Origin: DAOUMF01 sp034411955
GTDB taxonomy: Bacteria > Chloroflexota > Dehalococcoidia > SM23-28-2 > RBG-16-64-32
Assembly: GCA_034411955.1 (NCBI GenBank)
Contig: DAOUMF010000099.1
Location: forward strand, 1 to 32,578
Length of the DNA stretch: 32,578 nucleotides
Reading direction: 5' to 3'
The position numbers were made by a program, and so were the translations under genes. Each line of letters starts with the position of its first letter. Position 1 is the first letter of the stretch. The notes beneath the pieces are model-generated. The model worked only from the letters and a program-made list of their open reading frames with translations, was not told the DNA's origin and ran no database searches. Positions 23,680 through 31,421 of this stretch are shown here, piece by piece.

Positions 23680-24900
23680 CTAGAGCGACAGCACGTGCAC
23701 GGCGGTCGCGGCGGCCTCACCGCGAACCATGCCGCCACCGTTATGCGTCATCCCTGTCTTGGCTCCCTCAACCTGGCGGTCACCGGCCTCGCCGCGGAGC
23801 TGGAGCCAGATCTCGTACACCTGACTGACGCCGGTGGCCCCCACGGGATGCCCCTTGGTGATCAAGCCGCCGCTGGTGTTAACCGGTAGTCGCCCCCGGA
23901 TCTCCGTGACCCCTTCATCGATGAGGCGACCGCCCTCGCCCTCAGCGCAGAGCCCGAGCTCCTCGTAGAGCATCAGTTCGGCCGGAGCGGAGGCGTCATG
24001 GAGCTCTATCACGTCGATGTCCCCCGTCGTCATTCCCGCCATCTTGAGGGCGCGCTGGGCGGCACGTTTCGCCGTTCCTCCGTCCTCCGCAGGGCTGTCC
24101 GACCCCGTGACGAGGGCCGATCCCCGCACCCACACCGGCTTGGTCGTGTACTGTCGCGCCTTCTCCTCGGCCACCAGCACGGCCGCCGCGGCGCCGTCGC
24201 CGATGGGCGCGCACATCAGGCGGGTCAATGGTTCGGCCACCGGCGGTGACGCGAGAATCTCCTCCAGGGAGTATCGTTCGCGGTACTGGGCGTGAGGGTT
24301 GAGGCTGCCGTTGTAGTGGTTCTTGACGGCGATTCGGCCGTACTGCTCTTTGGTCGTGCCGTACTTGGCCATGTGAGCCCGAGCGCCGGCGGCATACAGG
24401 TCCATGAACACGCTGCGCGATTTGCCTGCGCCGCTCTCCGCGCCCGCCCTCTTCTCCGAGGGCGGCTTGACCTGCTCCATGATCATGCGGAGCTGCTCCA
24501 CGTCCGTCCCGGCTCCAAAGGCGGCCATCATCTTGCCCTTGTCCTCCGTGTACATCTTCTCCACGCCCAGGACGAGGGCGACGTCGTACATCCCCGACGC
24601 CACGTAGAGCCATGCGATCTGCATGGCCGTCGACGAACTGGCACAGGCGTTCTCGGTATTCACCATCGGTATCTTATCGATGCCCATGTCCCGGAGGATC
24701 ACTTGGGCGCGGATGCACTCCTGGCCGGTGACGAGCCCGGCAGCGGCGTTGCCGACCACGGCGACCTCGATCGCCTCGCTGTCCATGCCAGCCGAGTCCA
24801 GAGCGGCTGCAACGGCCTCACGGCTGAGGTCCTTGAGGCCGCGGTCCGGGTACTTCCCGAAGCGGGTCATGCTCGCACCCACGATGGCGACGTTCCTCAT
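23680..24900 (-). CDS. Thiolase, SCP2-type acetyl-CoA acetyltransferase
   Basis: A 406-residue thiolase that retains the catalytic residues lost in the 6.0-8.4 kb pair: nucleophilic cysteine in NTENACASSSTAMQ (C86), ELHDASAPAELMLYEELG, and NTSGGLITKGHPVGATG with the histidine of GHP. The C-terminal motif is MTHNGGGMVRGEA. It should catalyse thiolytic cleavage or condensation of acyl-CoA. No DUF35 gene is next to it, unlike many SCP2-type thiolases. The ATG is preceded by GGAAGGAG. It is transcribed with the same orientation as the glutamate synthase genes, 127 bases after gltB3, so it may be last in that transcript or separate. Confidence 0.9.
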   Translation of the reverse strand: MRNVAIVGASMTRFGKYPDRGLKDLSREAVAAALDSAGMDSEAIEVAVVGNAAAGLVTGQECIRAQVILRDMGIDKIPMVNTENACASSSTAMQIAWLYVASGMYDVALVLGVEKMYTEDKGKMMAAFGAGTDVEQLRMIMEQVKPPSEKRAGAESGAGKSRSVFMDLYAAGARAHMAKYGTTKEQYGRIAVKNHYNGSLNPHAQYRERYSLEEILASPPVAEPLTRLMCAPIGDGAAAAVLVAEEKARQYTTKPVWVRGSALVTGSDSPAEDGGTAKRAAQRALKMAGMTTGDIDVIELHDASAPAELMLYEELGLCAEGEGGRLIDEGVTEIRGRLPVNTSGGLITKGHPVGATGVSQVYEIWLQLRGEAGDRQVEGAKTGMTHNGGGMVRGEAAATAVHVLSL

Positions 24901-25027
24901 CCCAGTCTCCTTCCGACTATCGCCCGCCGGAGATGGCCGCAGTTCACCATTCTACACCACGGCAAACTGAAGGGGCGTGGCGCCGCCGGAGCGCTAATGC
25001 GACGCTGCGTGAGGGTGAGCGGAGGCG

Positions 25028-25798
25028 TCAGTAAGCGTACAGCCGCCCGTACGGACGCAGATAGAGGGGGACGAGCTTAAGGAAGCGGCCGGACAGTATC
25101 TCCTCCGGGTCGTAATCGAAGTGGGCGGCAAACTCTCGGACGAGGCCGGACAGCACCTCTCGGTCCTTATTCTTCGGCTCGCTGGCGCCGACCTCCTTGC
25201 CCAGCTGGTAGTCGTTGATGTGGCCCCGCAGGTAGATCGCGCCGCCATGCATGCCGGTGCCGACGAAGTTGGCCCGGTGAGGCTCTCCCTCGGCGAGCCC
25301 TATCCCCAGTACGCCCACGATCCCGCCCGCCATATACTCGCCCAGAAAGTCCTGGGCGGTGCCGCCGATGACCAGGGCCGGCTTCTTCTCACCGTACTCC
25401 TTCATGTGGATGCCGGCCCGGTAGCCCACGCCCTCACGGACGAATATCTTCCCGCCACGAGCGGAGAGGCCGGTGATGTCGCCGGCGTGGCCGTGGACGA
25501 TGATCTCGCCCTCGTTCATTGTGTTGCCGCAACCGTCCTGGGCGTTGCCGTAGACGGTGATCCGTGAGCCGTTCATGAAAGCGCCAAGGTCATTTCCCGG
25601 CGTGCCGTAGATGTGTATGTCAGCGCCGGCGCGGAGGTTAGTGCCGATGTAGCGCTGTCCGTGTACGTCCCTCAGCTCGATGCGCTCGGCTCCCTGCTCC
25701 ACCGCCTCCCGGATGCGGGTGTTGAGATCACGGTAGTGTACGCCGTTGGCATGGATCTCAATGGCCGGAGTGGTGTCCTGGGAAGGGAGTGCCGTCAT
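25028..25798 (-). CDS. Glutamate synthase GXGXG-domain subunit (GltB3-like)
   Basis: A free-standing GXGXG (glutamate synthase alpha-like) beta-helix domain, 256 residues. It shows repeated turns such as GTPGNDLGAFMNGSRITVYG, GHAGDITGLSARGGKIFVRE and EYMAGGIVGVLGIG. In one-piece glutamate synthases this domain forms the C-terminal part of the large subunit and scaffolds the ammonia channel. Here it is the third piece of a split enzyme and starts four bases after the stop of the FMN subunit. Homologous three-piece sets also include N-methylglutamate synthase (MgsB) and GlxC, so the exact product is uncertain. Confidence 0.9.
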   Translation of the reverse strand: MTALPSQDTTPAIEIHANGVHYRDLNTRIREAVEQGAERIELRDVHGQRYIGTNLRAGADIHIYGTPGNDLGAFMNGSRITVYGNAQDGCGNTMNEGEIIVHGHAGDITGLSARGGKIFVREGVGYRAGIHMKEYGEKKPALVIGGTAQDFLGEYMAGGIVGVLGIGLAEGEPHRANFVGTGMHGGAIYLRGHINDYQLGKEVGASEPKNKDREVLSGLVREFAAHFDYDPEEILSGRFLKLVPLYLRPYGRLYAY

Positions 25799-25802
25799 GA
25801 TG

Positions 25803-27308
25803 CTAGCTCCCTGCCCCGCGCACGCCCAGGATGTCGAGCTCGCCCTGGGTCAGACCTACGCCTCGCAGGTGGAGACGGTTGCCGCGGAGGCTCTCCAGGG
25901 CGTTGATGCCCATGCCACCCAACATGTCCTTGATCTCCAGGCTCCAGCCGCGCAAGAGGTTCACCAGGCGGCGAGTGCCTATGTCCGGATTGACCCTCTT
26001 GCTGAGGATGGGGTCAGTAGTGCAGATGCCCCAGGCGCAGCGGCCGGTGTGGCACTGCTGGCAGACCGTGCAGCCCAGGGCGACGAGGGCGGCCGTGCCG
26101 ATGTAGACGGCGTCGGCGCCCAGGGCGATGGCCTTCAGCACATCGCCGCTGTTGCGGAAGCCGCCGGCGGCGAGGATGGAGGCCTGGCTGCGGATACCCT
26201 CTTGTCGCAGGCGGTCGTCCACCGACGCGATGGCCAGCTCGATGGGGATGCCGACGTTATCGCGGATGATCTTCGGAGCGGCGCCGGTAGACCCACGAAG
26301 TCCATCCAGAGCGATTATGTCGGCCCCGGCCCGCACCATGCCGCTGGCGATAGCCGCTGAGTTGTGAACGGCGGCGATCTTGACGCAGACCGGTTTGGTG
26401 TAGTTGGTCGCTTCCTTCAAGGCGTAGACGAGCTGTGCCAGGTCCTCGATGGAGTAGATGTCGTGCTGAGGGGCCGGCGACAAGGCGTCCGTGCCAGCGG
26501 GGATCATCCGCGTCTCCGCTACGTCGGGGCTCACCTTCTCGCCTGGGAGGTGGCCGCCGATGCCCGGCTTGGCGCCCTGACCGATCTTGATCTCGATGAC
26601 GCGCGCCACGTCCAGGTAGTCAGCGTGCACCCCGAAGCGACCGGAGGCCACCTGCACGATGGTGCTGTCCCCGTAGGGGTAGAGCTTGCGGTGGAGGCCT
26701 CCTTCGCCGGTGTTGAAGAGAATGCCCGCCTCGGCGGCGGCGCGGGCCAGCGATTCGTGCACGTTGAGGCTCACGGCCCCGTAGGACATGGCCGAGAAGA
26801 CCACCGGCATCTCAATCGCCACCTGGGGCGCCAGCGGCGTCTTGACAGACAGGGTGGAGGGGTCGATCTCCACTGCGTCCGGCTTCCGTCCCAGGTAGGT
26901 GCGCAGCTCCATCGGCTCCCGCAGCGGGTCGATGGAGGGATTGGTCACCTGGCTGGCGTTCAGCACGAGGTGGTCCCAGTAGATGCGATAGGACTTGTCG
27001 TTGCCCATGCCGGTGAGGAGGATGCCCCCCGTCTCGGCCTGCTTCTTCACGTCATCGATGGCCTCTGCGCTCCAGTTGACGTTGGGTCGGTAGGAGAGGG
27101 GGTTGGGACGAATGGTCAGGGCCCCCGTTGGGCAGAATACGGCGCAGCGGTGGCAGCAGACGCAGTTCTCATCCAGGCCGCGTACCTCGTGGTCGTCGCC
27201 GTCGACGATCTGGGCGCCGAAGCTGCACTGGCCCACGCAAACCTGGCAGCCGATGCAGCGGGACATGTCCCGCTCGATGATGAAATTGGGGGACATGTAG
27301 GTCTTCAT
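25803..27308 (-). CDS. FMN-binding glutamate synthase subunit with ferredoxin domain (GltB2-like)
   Basis: A 501-residue subunit. Two 4Fe-4S motifs at the N-terminus (CIGCQVCVGQCSFG and CVCCHRCAVFCPTG, about residues 18-62) precede the FMN barrel with VVFSAMSYGAVSLNVHESLA, GEGGLHRKLYPYG and the conserved IGQGAKPGIGGHLPGEKVS. Further motifs are DIIALDGLRGSTGAAP and the cysteine-rich CTVCQQCHTGRCAWGIC, which holds the FeS cluster of this family. It makes glutamate (or a methylated analogue) from 2-oxoglutarate and channelled ammonia. N-terminal ferredoxin domains are typical of archaeal-type enzymes. In an operon, 22 bases after the amidotransferase gene. Confidence 0.93.
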   Translation of the reverse strand: MKTYMSPNFIIERDMSRCIGCQVCVGQCSFGAQIVDGDDHEVRGLDENCVCCHRCAVFCPTGALTIRPNPLSYRPNVNWSAEAIDDVKKQAETGGILLTGMGNDKSYRIYWDHLVLNASQVTNPSIDPLREPMELRTYLGRKPDAVEIDPSTLSVKTPLAPQVAIEMPVVFSAMSYGAVSLNVHESLARAAAEAGILFNTGEGGLHRKLYPYGDSTIVQVASGRFGVHADYLDVARVIEIKIGQGAKPGIGGHLPGEKVSPDVAETRMIPAGTDALSPAPQHDIYSIEDLAQLVYALKEATNYTKPVCVKIAAVHNSAAIASGMVRAGADIIALDGLRGSTGAAPKIIRDNVGIPIELAIASVDDRLRQEGIRSQASILAAGGFRNSGDVLKAIALGADAVYIGTAALVALGCTVCQQCHTGRCAWGICTTDPILSKRVNPDIGTRRLVNLLRGWSLEIKDMLGGMGINALESLRGNRLHLRGVGLTQGELDILGVRGAGS

Positions 27309-27330
27309 CGCGCCGCCACCTCCGCCCGCA

Positions 27331-28473
27331 TCATGTCGCAGCCTCCGTCGCCTCCAGTGGCTCCCTGGCGATGAGGGGCCTGTCGAGGCTGCCCACTATC
27401 GGCTCGCCTCCCATGGGGATCCAGGCCCGGTCGAGCTGGGGGCAGACCAGGCGGATGGCCGACTCCTCGGATGACAGGAAGAGCGTGCTGCCCTTAGTGG
27501 CGGCGGTGAGGGGCCGCAGGCGGATGCGGTCGGTCAGGCCGATCATCTCGCCGTTGTGGGCGATGACGACGGTGAACGGGCCGTTCAGCAACAGGCTGCC
27601 GTAGACCTGCCGCAGCGTGAGGTACAGGGAGGCCTCGCGCCCGTCCTCCCGCTCGATGCTCCCCCAGAGGGGCGGCGCGAAGATCTTGGCCACTATCTCG
27701 ATAGGCAGGTGATGCCGCCGCATCAGCAGGTCGAGGGCGTAGGCCACCACCTCCGTATCGGTCTGCATAGTGCAGTGGTACCCGAACATCTCCAGGTAGC
27801 GACGGTTGATGCCGTAAGACGATATCTCGCCGTTGTGCACGACAGGCCAGTCCAGGATGTTGAAGGGATGGGCGCCGCCCCACCAGCCGGGGGTGTTGGT
27901 GGGGAAGCGACCGTGGGCGGTCCAGAGATAGGCATCGTACTCCTCCAGCCGGAAGTAGTGGGAGATATCCTCCGGGAAGCCGACGCCCTTGAAGACGCCC
28001 ATGTTCTTGCCGCTGGAGAAGACGAAGGCCTCATCGATCTGGGTGTTGATCTGCATCACCCGTTCCAGCACGTAGTCGTCTTGGGAGAGCCCGCCCGTCT
28101 TACCGGGCGGCACCTCGGCGAAGTAGCGCCAGACGATGGGAGCGTCGTGGATGGAGGGCGTCGGCCGGGTTGGAATCTCCTCGGCCAGAGCCAGCTTGAA
28201 GTGCTCCTCCAGCAGGGATTCGGCCTGCCGCTTGGCGTGCTCGCTCATGAACATGATGTGGAGAGCGTAGTGGTCGGCGAAGTCCGGGTAGAGGCCGTAG
28301 ACGGCGAAGCCGCCGCCGAGGCCGTTACCCCGCTCGTGCATGTTGGCGATGGCCCGTGTGACGTCGACGCCGGAGAACCTGCCGCCGGAGGTGTCCATCA
28401 TCCCGAACAGGGAGCAGGCGGAGATGACCTTGTCGTCGCCGTACGGGTTCTCGTACTTCTGCTTGCAGCTCAT
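27331..28473 (-). CDS. Class II glutamine amidotransferase subunit of split glutamate synthase (GltB1-like)
   Basis: A 380-residue glutaminase piece. The likely catalytic cysteine is C20 in ISACSLFGMMDTSGG, so about 19 N-terminal residues (MSCKQKYENPYG...) would have to be removed to expose it. Such a propeptide is known for bacterial glutamate synthases. Conserved glutamine-binding segments are AHGRFPTNTPGWWGGAHPF and VVHNGEISSYGINRRYLE. The protein has an insert between the cysteine and these motifs that is longer than in simple class II domains. It supplies ammonia to the FMN subunit downstream. Thirty-seven bases separate it from the FAD oxidoreductase gene. Confidence 0.9.
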   Translation of the reverse strand: MSCKQKYENPYGDDKVISACSLFGMMDTSGGRFSGVDVTRAIANMHERGNGLGGGFAVYGLYPDFADHYALHIMFMSEHAKRQAESLLEEHFKLALAEEIPTRPTPSIHDAPIVWRYFAEVPPGKTGGLSQDDYVLERVMQINTQIDEAFVFSSGKNMGVFKGVGFPEDISHYFRLEEYDAYLWTAHGRFPTNTPGWWGGAHPFNILDWPVVHNGEISSYGINRRYLEMFGYHCTMQTDTEVVAYALDLLMRRHHLPIEIVAKIFAPPLWGSIEREDGREASLYLTLRQVYGSLLLNGPFTVVIAHNGEMIGLTDRIRLRPLTAATKGSTLFLSSEESAIRLVCPQLDRAWIPMGGEPIVGSLDRPLIAREPLEATEAAT

Positions 28474-28510
28474 GGTTGATCCTTGCAGCGATCCGCCTCT
28501 ACGGAGCTCC

Positions 28511-29881
28511 TCATTTCGCTACCGCTGCCTCTTCGGGAGCGGGGCCGATGCCCAGCATCTCCCGGCGTAGCTGATCCGGCAGGGCGCTGAGCCCAAAGTC
28601 CCGACGCAGGAGTGCCTCCTTGAAGCCGCTCACCCTCACGCCGTCCTTCATCAGGCCGAACACCACACCCGACCTCTCGATGTCGCCCAGGAAGATCATT
28701 CCCACGACGCGGCCCCTCTTGAGAACGATCTTGCGATAGCTGTTGGCGGTGGCGGGGGTGCTCAGAATCTCGTATCCGTCCGTGTCCCCCGGGTCCACGA
28801 GACCGGCGGACGCGATGGAGAGGCCGAAGCAGTTGAGGGAGTTCATGGCGGTGCCGCCGGCGTATCTCGCGCGTGCGCCGGCCATGTTGAGACCGGCCAC
28901 CCGCCCGCCGAGATAGGCGTTGGGCCAGACTGGGATCACTCGGTCCGCCTTCTGGACGAAGTCGAACGCCTCGGCCACATCGCCGCAGGCGTACACATCG
29001 CGGACGCTGGTCTGCATCCGCCGGTCGACGATGACGCCGCGGTTGACGGCCACCGGCGAACCCTTCACCAGCTCGGTACGCGGCACGACGCCGATGGCCA
29101 CGACCACCGCGTCGCAAGAGATGCTCCGCCCATCCTGAAGGATGACGCGGCCCACCCGGGACTCGTCCCGCGCCCGGCCGATGATTCGGGTGACGGTCTG
29201 GCCGGTGACGAGTTGGACGTCAGCGGCGCGCAACTGCTCCTCAGCCAGGCGGCTGCCTTCCGGGTCCAGCATGGTGCTGAGCAGGCGGTCCATGAGCTCT
29301 ACCACGATGACCTTGGCGCCGTACCTGACGAGGGCCTGCGTTACGCTGATGCCGATGAGGCCGCCGCCGATAACTATGACGGTGGCGCCGGCGGGAACCG
29401 AGCGCCTCATACTCTCGGCGTCGGCGATGGTGGTGAAGGTGAAGACGTTCTCCCTGTCGACGCCGTCGATGTCGGGCACGATGGGCGTACCCCCGGTGGC
29501 CAGAAGGAGCTTGCGCCAGGCGATCTTCCCGCCGTCGTCCAGCTCGACGAGCTTGGCCTGGAAGTCGACGCCGACCCCCTTCTGACCCAGGACAGCCTGC
29601 ACACGATTCGTTTCATAGAAGTCCGGCGGGCGGTAATACATGCGCTCCAGGGAGCACTCGCCGGCCAGGTATTCGGCGATCATGGGGCGAGAGTAGGTGA
29701 AGTACGGCTCATCGGAGAGCATGACCAGAGAACCGCTGCGGTCGATCTGCCGGATCGCCTCCACAGCGCCGACCGCCCCCACGGAGTTGCCGACGATGAG
29801 ATACTTGGTTTTCAGCACCTCGGGCCCCGGCTTCGCTGCCTTCGTCTGCTTGCGGCCGCTCGTTCTAGCCACCGGCTCCAT
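28511..29881 (-). CDS. NAD(P)/FAD-dependent oxidoreductase of the glutamate synthase operon
   Basis: A 456-residue pyridine-nucleotide-disulfide-type flavoprotein. The FAD motif is YLIVGNSVGAVGAVEAIR, NAD-binding is VIVIGGGLIGISVTQALV, the second FAD motif is VYACGDVAEAFDF, and a C-terminal domain follows. It resembles NirB/rubredoxin-reductase type enzymes and has no redox cysteine pair. It probably feeds electrons from NAD(P)H to the ferredoxin subunit and the FMN synthase, replacing the GltD small subunit. The ATG at 29881 overlaps the ferredoxin gene by 17 bases. An in-frame start at 30052 would lie wholly inside that gene and is rejected. The first 25 residues are basic and low in complexity. 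Confidence 0.88.
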   Translation of the reverse strand: MEPVARTSGRKQTKAAKPGPEVLKTKYLIVGNSVGAVGAVEAIRQIDRSGSLVMLSDEPYFTYSRPMIAEYLAGECSLERMYYRPPDFYETNRVQAVLGQKGVGVDFQAKLVELDDGGKIAWRKLLLATGGTPIVPDIDGVDRENVFTFTTIADAESMRRSVPAGATVIVIGGGLIGISVTQALVRYGAKVIVVELMDRLLSTMLDPEGSRLAEEQLRAADVQLVTGQTVTRIIGRARDESRVGRVILQDGRSISCDAVVVAIGVVPRTELVKGSPVAVNRGVIVDRRMQTSVRDVYACGDVAEAFDFVQKADRVIPVWPNAYLGGRVAGLNMAGARARYAGGTAMNSLNCFGLSIASAGLVDPGDTDGYEILSTPATANSYRKIVLKRGRVVGMIFLGDIERSGVVFGLMKDGVRVSGFKEALLRRDFGLSALPDQLRREMLGIGPAPEEAAVAK

Positions 29882-30314
29882 CCTCCGTGAAGACCAGTGC
29901 CTCGTTTGGGCATTCGGCGACGCAGGCGGGAATCTCCAGGTCGGGGCAAAGGTCACACTTGGCCGCGATGTGTCGCTCCAGATCGCGGCGGATCGCGCCG
30001 TAGGGGCAGGCGAGGATACACGTCCAGCAGCCAATGCAGCGGTCGGGGTCAAGGCTCACCATGCCGGTCAGAAGGTCCTGCTGCATGGCGCCGGTGAGGC
30101 AGGCGTAGACGCAGGGAGGCTCCGGGCAGTGACGACACTGCACGGCGACGAACATCCGGCCGTTCTCCTGCACACGAATGCGCGCAAGGGGACGCGGGCT
30201 CTCCCTGGTGAAGGCCTTGAGGACGTCTCGGGACAGGGAGTGCTGCACCGCGCAGTGCACCTCGCAGAGGCGGCAGCCCATGCAGACTTCTTCCTTAGGG
30301 TAGACTCGCTTCAT
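29865..30314 (-). CDS. Four-cluster ferredoxin-like electron-transfer subunit
   Basis: A 149-residue protein with four cysteine groups of the DMSO-reductase-B/HycB kind: CMGCRLCEVHC, CRHCPEPPCVYAC, CIGCWTCILACPYG and CDLCPDLEIPACVAECP. These bind up to four 4Fe-4S clusters. It is the first gene of the glutamate synthase operon and probably carries electrons between the FAD oxidoreductase and the FMN subunit. The ATG at 30314 follows an AGAGG. It overlaps the next gene by 17 bases. No twin-arginine signal, so it is cytoplasmic, unlike many DMSO-reductase partners. Confidence 0.92.
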   Translation of the reverse strand: MKRVYPKEEVCMGCRLCEVHCAVQHSLSRDVLKAFTRESPRPLARIRVQENGRMFVAVQCRHCPEPPCVYACLTGAMQQDLLTGMVSLDPDRCIGCWTCILACPYGAIRRDLERHIAAKCDLCPDLEIPACVAECPNEALVFTEDGAGG

Positions 30315-30373
30315 GCGATGCCTCTTGGGGGATGGAGGCGGCAACCGGTGGCCGCCTGCCGCCCTCACCACCG

Positions 30374-30402
30374 AGACTAAGCCATATTCGAGAGGATGTC
30401 AA
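30374..30402 (-). promoter_or_regulatory. Sigma70-like promoter of the glutamate synthase operon
   Basis: Minus-strand TTGACA (30402-30397), a 17-base spacer and TAGTCT (30379-30374). The -35 is perfect, the -10 weak. The start near 30367 gives a leader of about 53 bases before the ferredoxin gene. Confidence 0.55.
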
Positions 30403-30490
30403 CATATGTCGACAGCGGATCAAACAGTGGTTGCCGCGCCGACAGAGGTCCCAGGCAGCCCGATCGGCTCGACACACTCCCGCTCAATCT

Positions 30491-30666
30491 ATGACGGGTC
30501 ACGCTCGTCAAACGTTTCACGTCTGGCGCTCGCAGCGGGCGCGGATGACCTTGCATCTCTGACGCGTCCCGCCGGAGTGGCGAAGGCTGCCACTTCGCCG
30601 CTGGCTGGGGCGACCGGGGACGTTGCAGCGCAGCAACGGTTGCTACGGAGGGCGGACGATCTCTAC
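30491..30666 (+). pseudogene. Probable decayed C-terminal end of a tyrosine recombinase
   Basis: The region 30403-30820 has no intact gene. Within it, one frame reads GHARQTFHVW, like the GHxLRxTF-W motif of integrase catalytic domains. After a one-base shift the next frame continues RLALAAGADDLASLTRPAG and ends DVAAQQRLLRRADDL, like the integrase tail (..W-L..G..DDLM.LAGW.. to A..AHRRLS..DRL). The segment that should hold the tyrosine is not recognisable. Direction is the same as the N-terminal remnant at 11.3 kb, and it lies 155 bases before the distal tRNA-Gly repeat. The match is short and broken, so this is tentative. Confidence 0.4.
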
Positions 30667-30820
30667 CCACACTTTGCAAGCAGGCCCCTCGTTGGTATCA
30701 TGAACCGGAGCGGACTGGAGCCGACCTCCCAGTCAGGCGGGCTGATGACCCCCTAGCGGGCACGCGGTATGGACAGGTCGGCCTTGTGAGGTTGGGAAGC
30801 AGCTTGCACGCGGGGTCTAA

Positions 30821-30862
30821 TTGCCAAGGAGGTGGTCGCGGGCTAGAATCCCGTCTTCCGCT
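30821..30862 (+). repeat. Right attachment-site repeat (attR): tRNA-Gly 3' fragment
   Basis: A 42-base copy of the tRNA-Gly 3' half (from TTGCCAAGGAGG to the discriminator), 39 of 42 identical to 11153-11194, with no 5' half and no CCA. The T loop has decayed (GGGCTAGAATCCC instead of GGGTTCGAATCCC), so it cannot serve as part of a tRNA. It lies 22 bases before tRNA-Leu. Confidence 0.85.
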
Positions 30863-30884
30863 TGGTCTTCTGCCTGCGGTTCTA

Positions 30885-30973
30885 GCCGAAGTGGCGGAAT
30901 TGGTAGACGCGGCAGACTCAAAATCTGCTGAGGGGCAACCCTCGTGCCGGTTCGAGTCCGGCCTTCGGCACCA
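30885..30973 (+). tRNA. tRNA-Leu (CAA)
   Basis: Class II tRNA. Acceptor GCCGAAG pairs with CTTCGGC, the D arm contains TGGTAGACGC, the anticodon loop CTCAAAA gives CAA, and there is a long variable arm (GAGGGGCAACCCTC). T loop GGTTCGAGTCC, discriminator A, encoded CCA at 30971-30973. Confidence 0.96.
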
Positions 30974-31001
30974 GAAGACACAAAGGAATAGGTGAACCCG
31001 G

Positions 31002-31075
31002 TGCGGAGTGGTGTAATGGTAGCACACGGGACTTTGGATCCCATGGTCCAGGTTCGAATCCTGGCTCCGCAGCCA
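31002..31075 (+). tRNA. tRNA-Gln (TTG)
   Basis: Acceptor TGCGGAG pairs with CTCCGCA. The anticodon loop CTTTGGA gives TTG, and GGTGTAATGGTAGCAC forms the D arm, typical of tRNA-Gln. Discriminator G and encoded CCA at 31073-31075. It lies 28 bases after tRNA-Leu, probably in one transcript. Confidence 0.96.
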
Positions 31076-31178
31076 GGGCAAGAGACGCGCTCCCCGGTAC
31101 TCGCCTGCGGCGAGGGGCGGCTTACAGCAGTAAGCACCCGGTAGCAGGCGGCTCGGAGGAAGAATAACTGAATCATGC

Positions 31179-31253
31179 TCCCCGGTAGCTCAACGGTAGA
31201 GCGGGCGGCTGTTAACCGCTAGGTTGTAGGTTCGAATCCTGCCCGGGGAGCCA
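31179..31253 (+). tRNA. tRNA-Asn (GTT)
   Basis: Acceptor TCCCCGG pairs with CCGGGGA. The anticodon loop CTGTTAA gives GTT, T loop GGTTCGAATCC, discriminator G and encoded CCA at 31251-31253. The 103-base spacer after tRNA-Gln holds nothing recognisable. Confidence 0.96.
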
Positions 31254-31257
31254 AACT

Positions 31258-31419
31258 TCAGAAATCGCCGCCGCGACGCAGGTGATAGGCCACCTGGCCC
31301 GTGTAGGCCACGTTGGTAATTACCTTGCGCACGCTCAGCCGATCGATTGGGTTGCCCTCCACGCTGCGTAGGCCCACCTGAGCGGCCCAGCGCCGCGACT
31401 CCCGAACCACCAGTTCGCG
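31258..31419 (-). pseudogene. Probable serine recombinase fragment
   Basis: On the minus strand the last 50 or so residues before a stop at 31258 read RRWAAQVGLRSVEGNPIDRL and then SVRKVITNVAYTGQVAYHLR. This is close to the 'Recombinase' domain of large serine recombinases (...ln.rGi....G.p.s...V..iltNpaY.G.v.y..rr). The N-terminal resolvase domain and everything after the RRGG are missing. Upstream, the frame is only a shadow of the TPR gene. It ends four bases from tRNA-Asn, so it may mark a second mobile element that used or abutted this tRNA. Confidence 0.5.
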
Positions 31420-31421
31420 GC

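Noticed and set aside
28511..30052. Longer start (30052) for the FAD oxidoreductase
   Set aside because: The extra 57 residues overlap the ferredoxin gene and look like out-of-frame translation; the FAD motif fits a start at 29881.
30313..30756. Plus-strand 147-residue open frame upstream of attR, considered as an intact gene
   Set aside because: No ribosome site, low-complexity start and only a short integrase-like patch that needs a frameshift; listed as a decayed remnant instead.
30821..30862. Second functional tRNA-Gly
   Set aside because: There is no 5' half, the T loop is mutated and CCA is absent; it is only a 3' fragment.
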